Positions 6,082 to 7,142 of a stretch of DNA of 7,142 bases are shown one piece after another; position 1 is the stretch's first letter; each line of letters begins with the position of its first letter. The translations under genes were made by a program, and so were the position numbers. Where the stretch lies: NCBI RefSeq assembly GCF_036568765.1, contig NZ_DATCRY010000088.1:1-7142 (forward strand), read 5' to 3'. The stretch comes from GSA-30 sp036568765 (GTDB lineage Bacteria > Pseudomonadota > Gammaproteobacteria > Xanthomonadales > Rhodanobacteraceae). Under the pieces are notes generated by a model. That model was not told the DNA's origin and ran no database searches. It saw nothing but the letters and a program-made list of their open reading frames with translations.

Positions 6082-6762
6082 TCAAGCCGCGCTGCGTCGC
6101 GCGCCTGGCGCCAACCCCACGCCTACGGGAGCCGCCACCGCACGCGGGCGCAGACGGATCGGCGTCGCAGCGTGGCGCTGCTTGCGCGCAACCAACACGT
6201 AGCCACCGCCCAACACCGGCGTGACTTGCCACTCCTCGGCCGCGCCGGGACGCCATCGCCCCACCCGCTGGATCCGTTCGATACTGAGGTCGTTGACACG
6301 TAACCAGCTCTCCAGCACCAAGGGAGAGAAGAGCGACACCGGAGCATGGCGCCTGCGCCAACGTAGCCAGGGGTTCCAGAGGCTGAATGGATGCACGCCC
6401 GTAAGGGCCAACGTGCCGCCTGGGCTAAGCACGCGGACCGCCTCGTCGAGCAATGCACGCGGCACCGGAGCCACCTCGAGCGCATGACGCAACATGACCA
6501 GCTCGAACGATTCGTCCAGAAACGGTAGGGGTTCGTCGGCACGGCCGCGCACATCGCCGTAAAGAAGGCCCTGGCCTACCGTCAGGCGCACCCAATGATC
6601 GAGCAGGGGCAGGCTCGGAGACATGTCCGAGCTGAGCGCCGTCAGCAACAAACCGTTCTTGCCGGCGCAACGCTGCAAGTCGGGAGACAAAGCCACCGCT
6701 TCTTCTGCGATCAGGCCGTGCAGCGGCGTACTGGCGTAGATGTCGTTGTCGCGCTGTGCCAT
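6082..6762 (-). CDS. Class I SAM-dependent methyltransferase, YafS-like
   Basis: A putative methyltransferase of 226 residues. The later Rossmann-fold elements are good: LPFLDESFELVMLRHALEVAPVPRALLDEAVRVLSPGGTLALTGVHPFSLW (79-129), with the typical D/E-S-F-E-L-V strand and LSPGG loop of the Methyltransf_11 type. Motif I is degenerate: GLLLTALSSDMSP (37-49) lacks the GxGxG SAM-binding loop, so catalysis is uncertain. The tail from about 193 is rich in Ala, Pro and Arg and probably disordered. ATG 6762 is chosen over codons back to 6909 because those would cover the intergenic promoter region; the ribosome site is weak (CGGAA). The gene sits between gloB (divergent) and rnhA, the place of yafS in E. 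coli, so orthology is likely by synteny. The substrate is unknown. Confidence 0.85.
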   Translation of the reverse strand: MAQRDNDIYASTPLHGLIAEEAVALSPDLQRCAGKNGLLLTALSSDMSPSLPLLDHWVRLTVGQGLLYGDVRGRADEPLPFLDESFELVMLRHALEVAPVPRALLDEAVRVLSPGGTLALTGVHPFSLWNPWLRWRRRHAPVSLFSPLVLESWLRVNDLSIERIQRVGRWRPGAAEEWQVTPVLGGGYVLVARKQRHAATPIRLRPRAVAAPVGVGLAPGARRSAA

Positions 6763-6960
6763 GCGACGTTCCGCGAATGAATCTGGCAATAGTGTAGCGG
6801 TTGCCGCAGGCCGGATGTGCCGGCCCGCACGAGACTGAACGGCCCACCGACGACTTAACGAAGTACTAACGAGCCCGTTGGGGCGCGCAATTATAGTCGG
6901 CTGTCTCACGCAAGCCTTTTAGCCTGCGTCAGTCGATACGAAACCGCAGTGGGGTATTCC
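6763..6960. promoter_or_regulatory. Divergent intergenic region between methyltransferase and gloB
   Basis: 198 bases with no supported gene. An AT-rich island in GC-rich surroundings carries a perfect minus-strand -10 hexamer TATAAT (6890-6895) and, overlapping it, a plus-strand TATAGT (6892-6897). Neither has a convincing -35 at 16-18 bases. The minus-strand transcript would have a leader of about 120 bases holding a hairpin at 6806-6828 (GGCCGG, ATGTG loop, CCGGCC); the plus-strand transcript would start about 57 bases before gloB. Confidence 0.45.
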
Positions 6961-7142
6961 TTGCACGTCGTACCGTTACCGGCGCTAGCCGATAATTACA
7001 TCTGGCTGCTCTACAACGATGCCGGGCACGCCATCGTTGTCGATCCCGGCGAAGCAGCGCCGGTCGAAAGCGCGCTGGCCGAACGCCAGCTCACGCTGTG
7101 CGCGATCCTGCTGACGCACCATCACCCCGATCATATCGGCGG
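6961..7142 (+). CDS. gloB: Hydroxyacylglutathione hydrolase (glyoxalase II), N-terminal part (3' end outside window)
   Basis: Second enzyme of the glyoxalase pathway; hydrolyses S-lactoylglutathione to lactate and glutathione, clearing methylglyoxal. Sixty residues are visible. They begin HVVPLPALADNYIWLLYND, matching the usual GloB opening (IPAFxDNYIW), then VVDPGEAAPVESAL, and the metallo-beta-lactamase zinc motif THHHPDHIGG just before the edge. TTG 6961 is taken as start because it gives the expected family N-terminus and follows GTGGGG (6949-6954) at six bases. The in-frame GTG at 6949 would add four residues and has no ribosome site. It is divergent from the methyltransferase gene. Confidence 0.93.
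   Translation, partial: MHVVPLPALADNYIWLLYNDAGHAIVVDPGEAAPVESALAERQLTLCAILLTHHHPDHIG

Overview
The window is GC-rich, densely coded chromosome from a gammaproteobacterium, most likely Xanthomonadales (Rhodanobacteraceae or Xanthomonadaceae). This rests on base composition, the style of the proteins, and the neighbourhood of gloB, a YafS-like methyltransferase, rnhA and dnaQ, a conserved gammaproteobacterial cluster. The genus cannot be fixed from the sequence alone. No insertion sequence, integrase, CRISPR array, phage gene or toxin gene is visible.

Left part (1-1757, + strand). The 3' end of ppsA (PEP synthase) closes with a clean intrinsic terminator. A compact, single-anchor type I signal peptidase follows. 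Next comes a tRNA-Ser(CGA) gene with its own near-consensus promoter and a very long palindromic terminator whose outer arm includes the last two bases of the tRNA CCA.

Middle part (1758-4771). Downstream of the tRNA lies a lone radical SAM protein with a C-terminal SPASM-like cysteine cluster; it is the least explained gene here. Convergent to it is a two-gene minus-strand operon, an AHSA1/SRPBCC-domain protein followed by an ArsR-type repressor without metal-binding cysteines. Its upstream region carries two near-identical copies of a GCAAC-N6-GTTGC inverted repeat. One copy sits on the Shine-Dalgarno sequence, so it is a probable autoregulatory operator pair. Divergent from this operon is a stand-alone PP2C-type Ser/Thr phosphatase.

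Right part (4772-7142). A degenerate inverted-repeat element separates the convergent phosphatase and dnaQ genes. On the minus strand a methyltransferase, rnhA (RNase HI, TTG start) and dnaQ (Pol III epsilon proofreading subunit) run in the same direction, with a 4-base ATGA overlap between rnhA and dnaQ. The 5' part of gloB (glyoxalase II, probable TTG start) is divergent from this group and runs off the right edge.

Most of the window is housekeeping. The parts that merit a second look are the orphan radical SAM gene, the paired operators of the ArsR-AHSA1 operon, and several structured non-coding elements. I see no evidence of a multi-gene novel defence or biosynthetic system.
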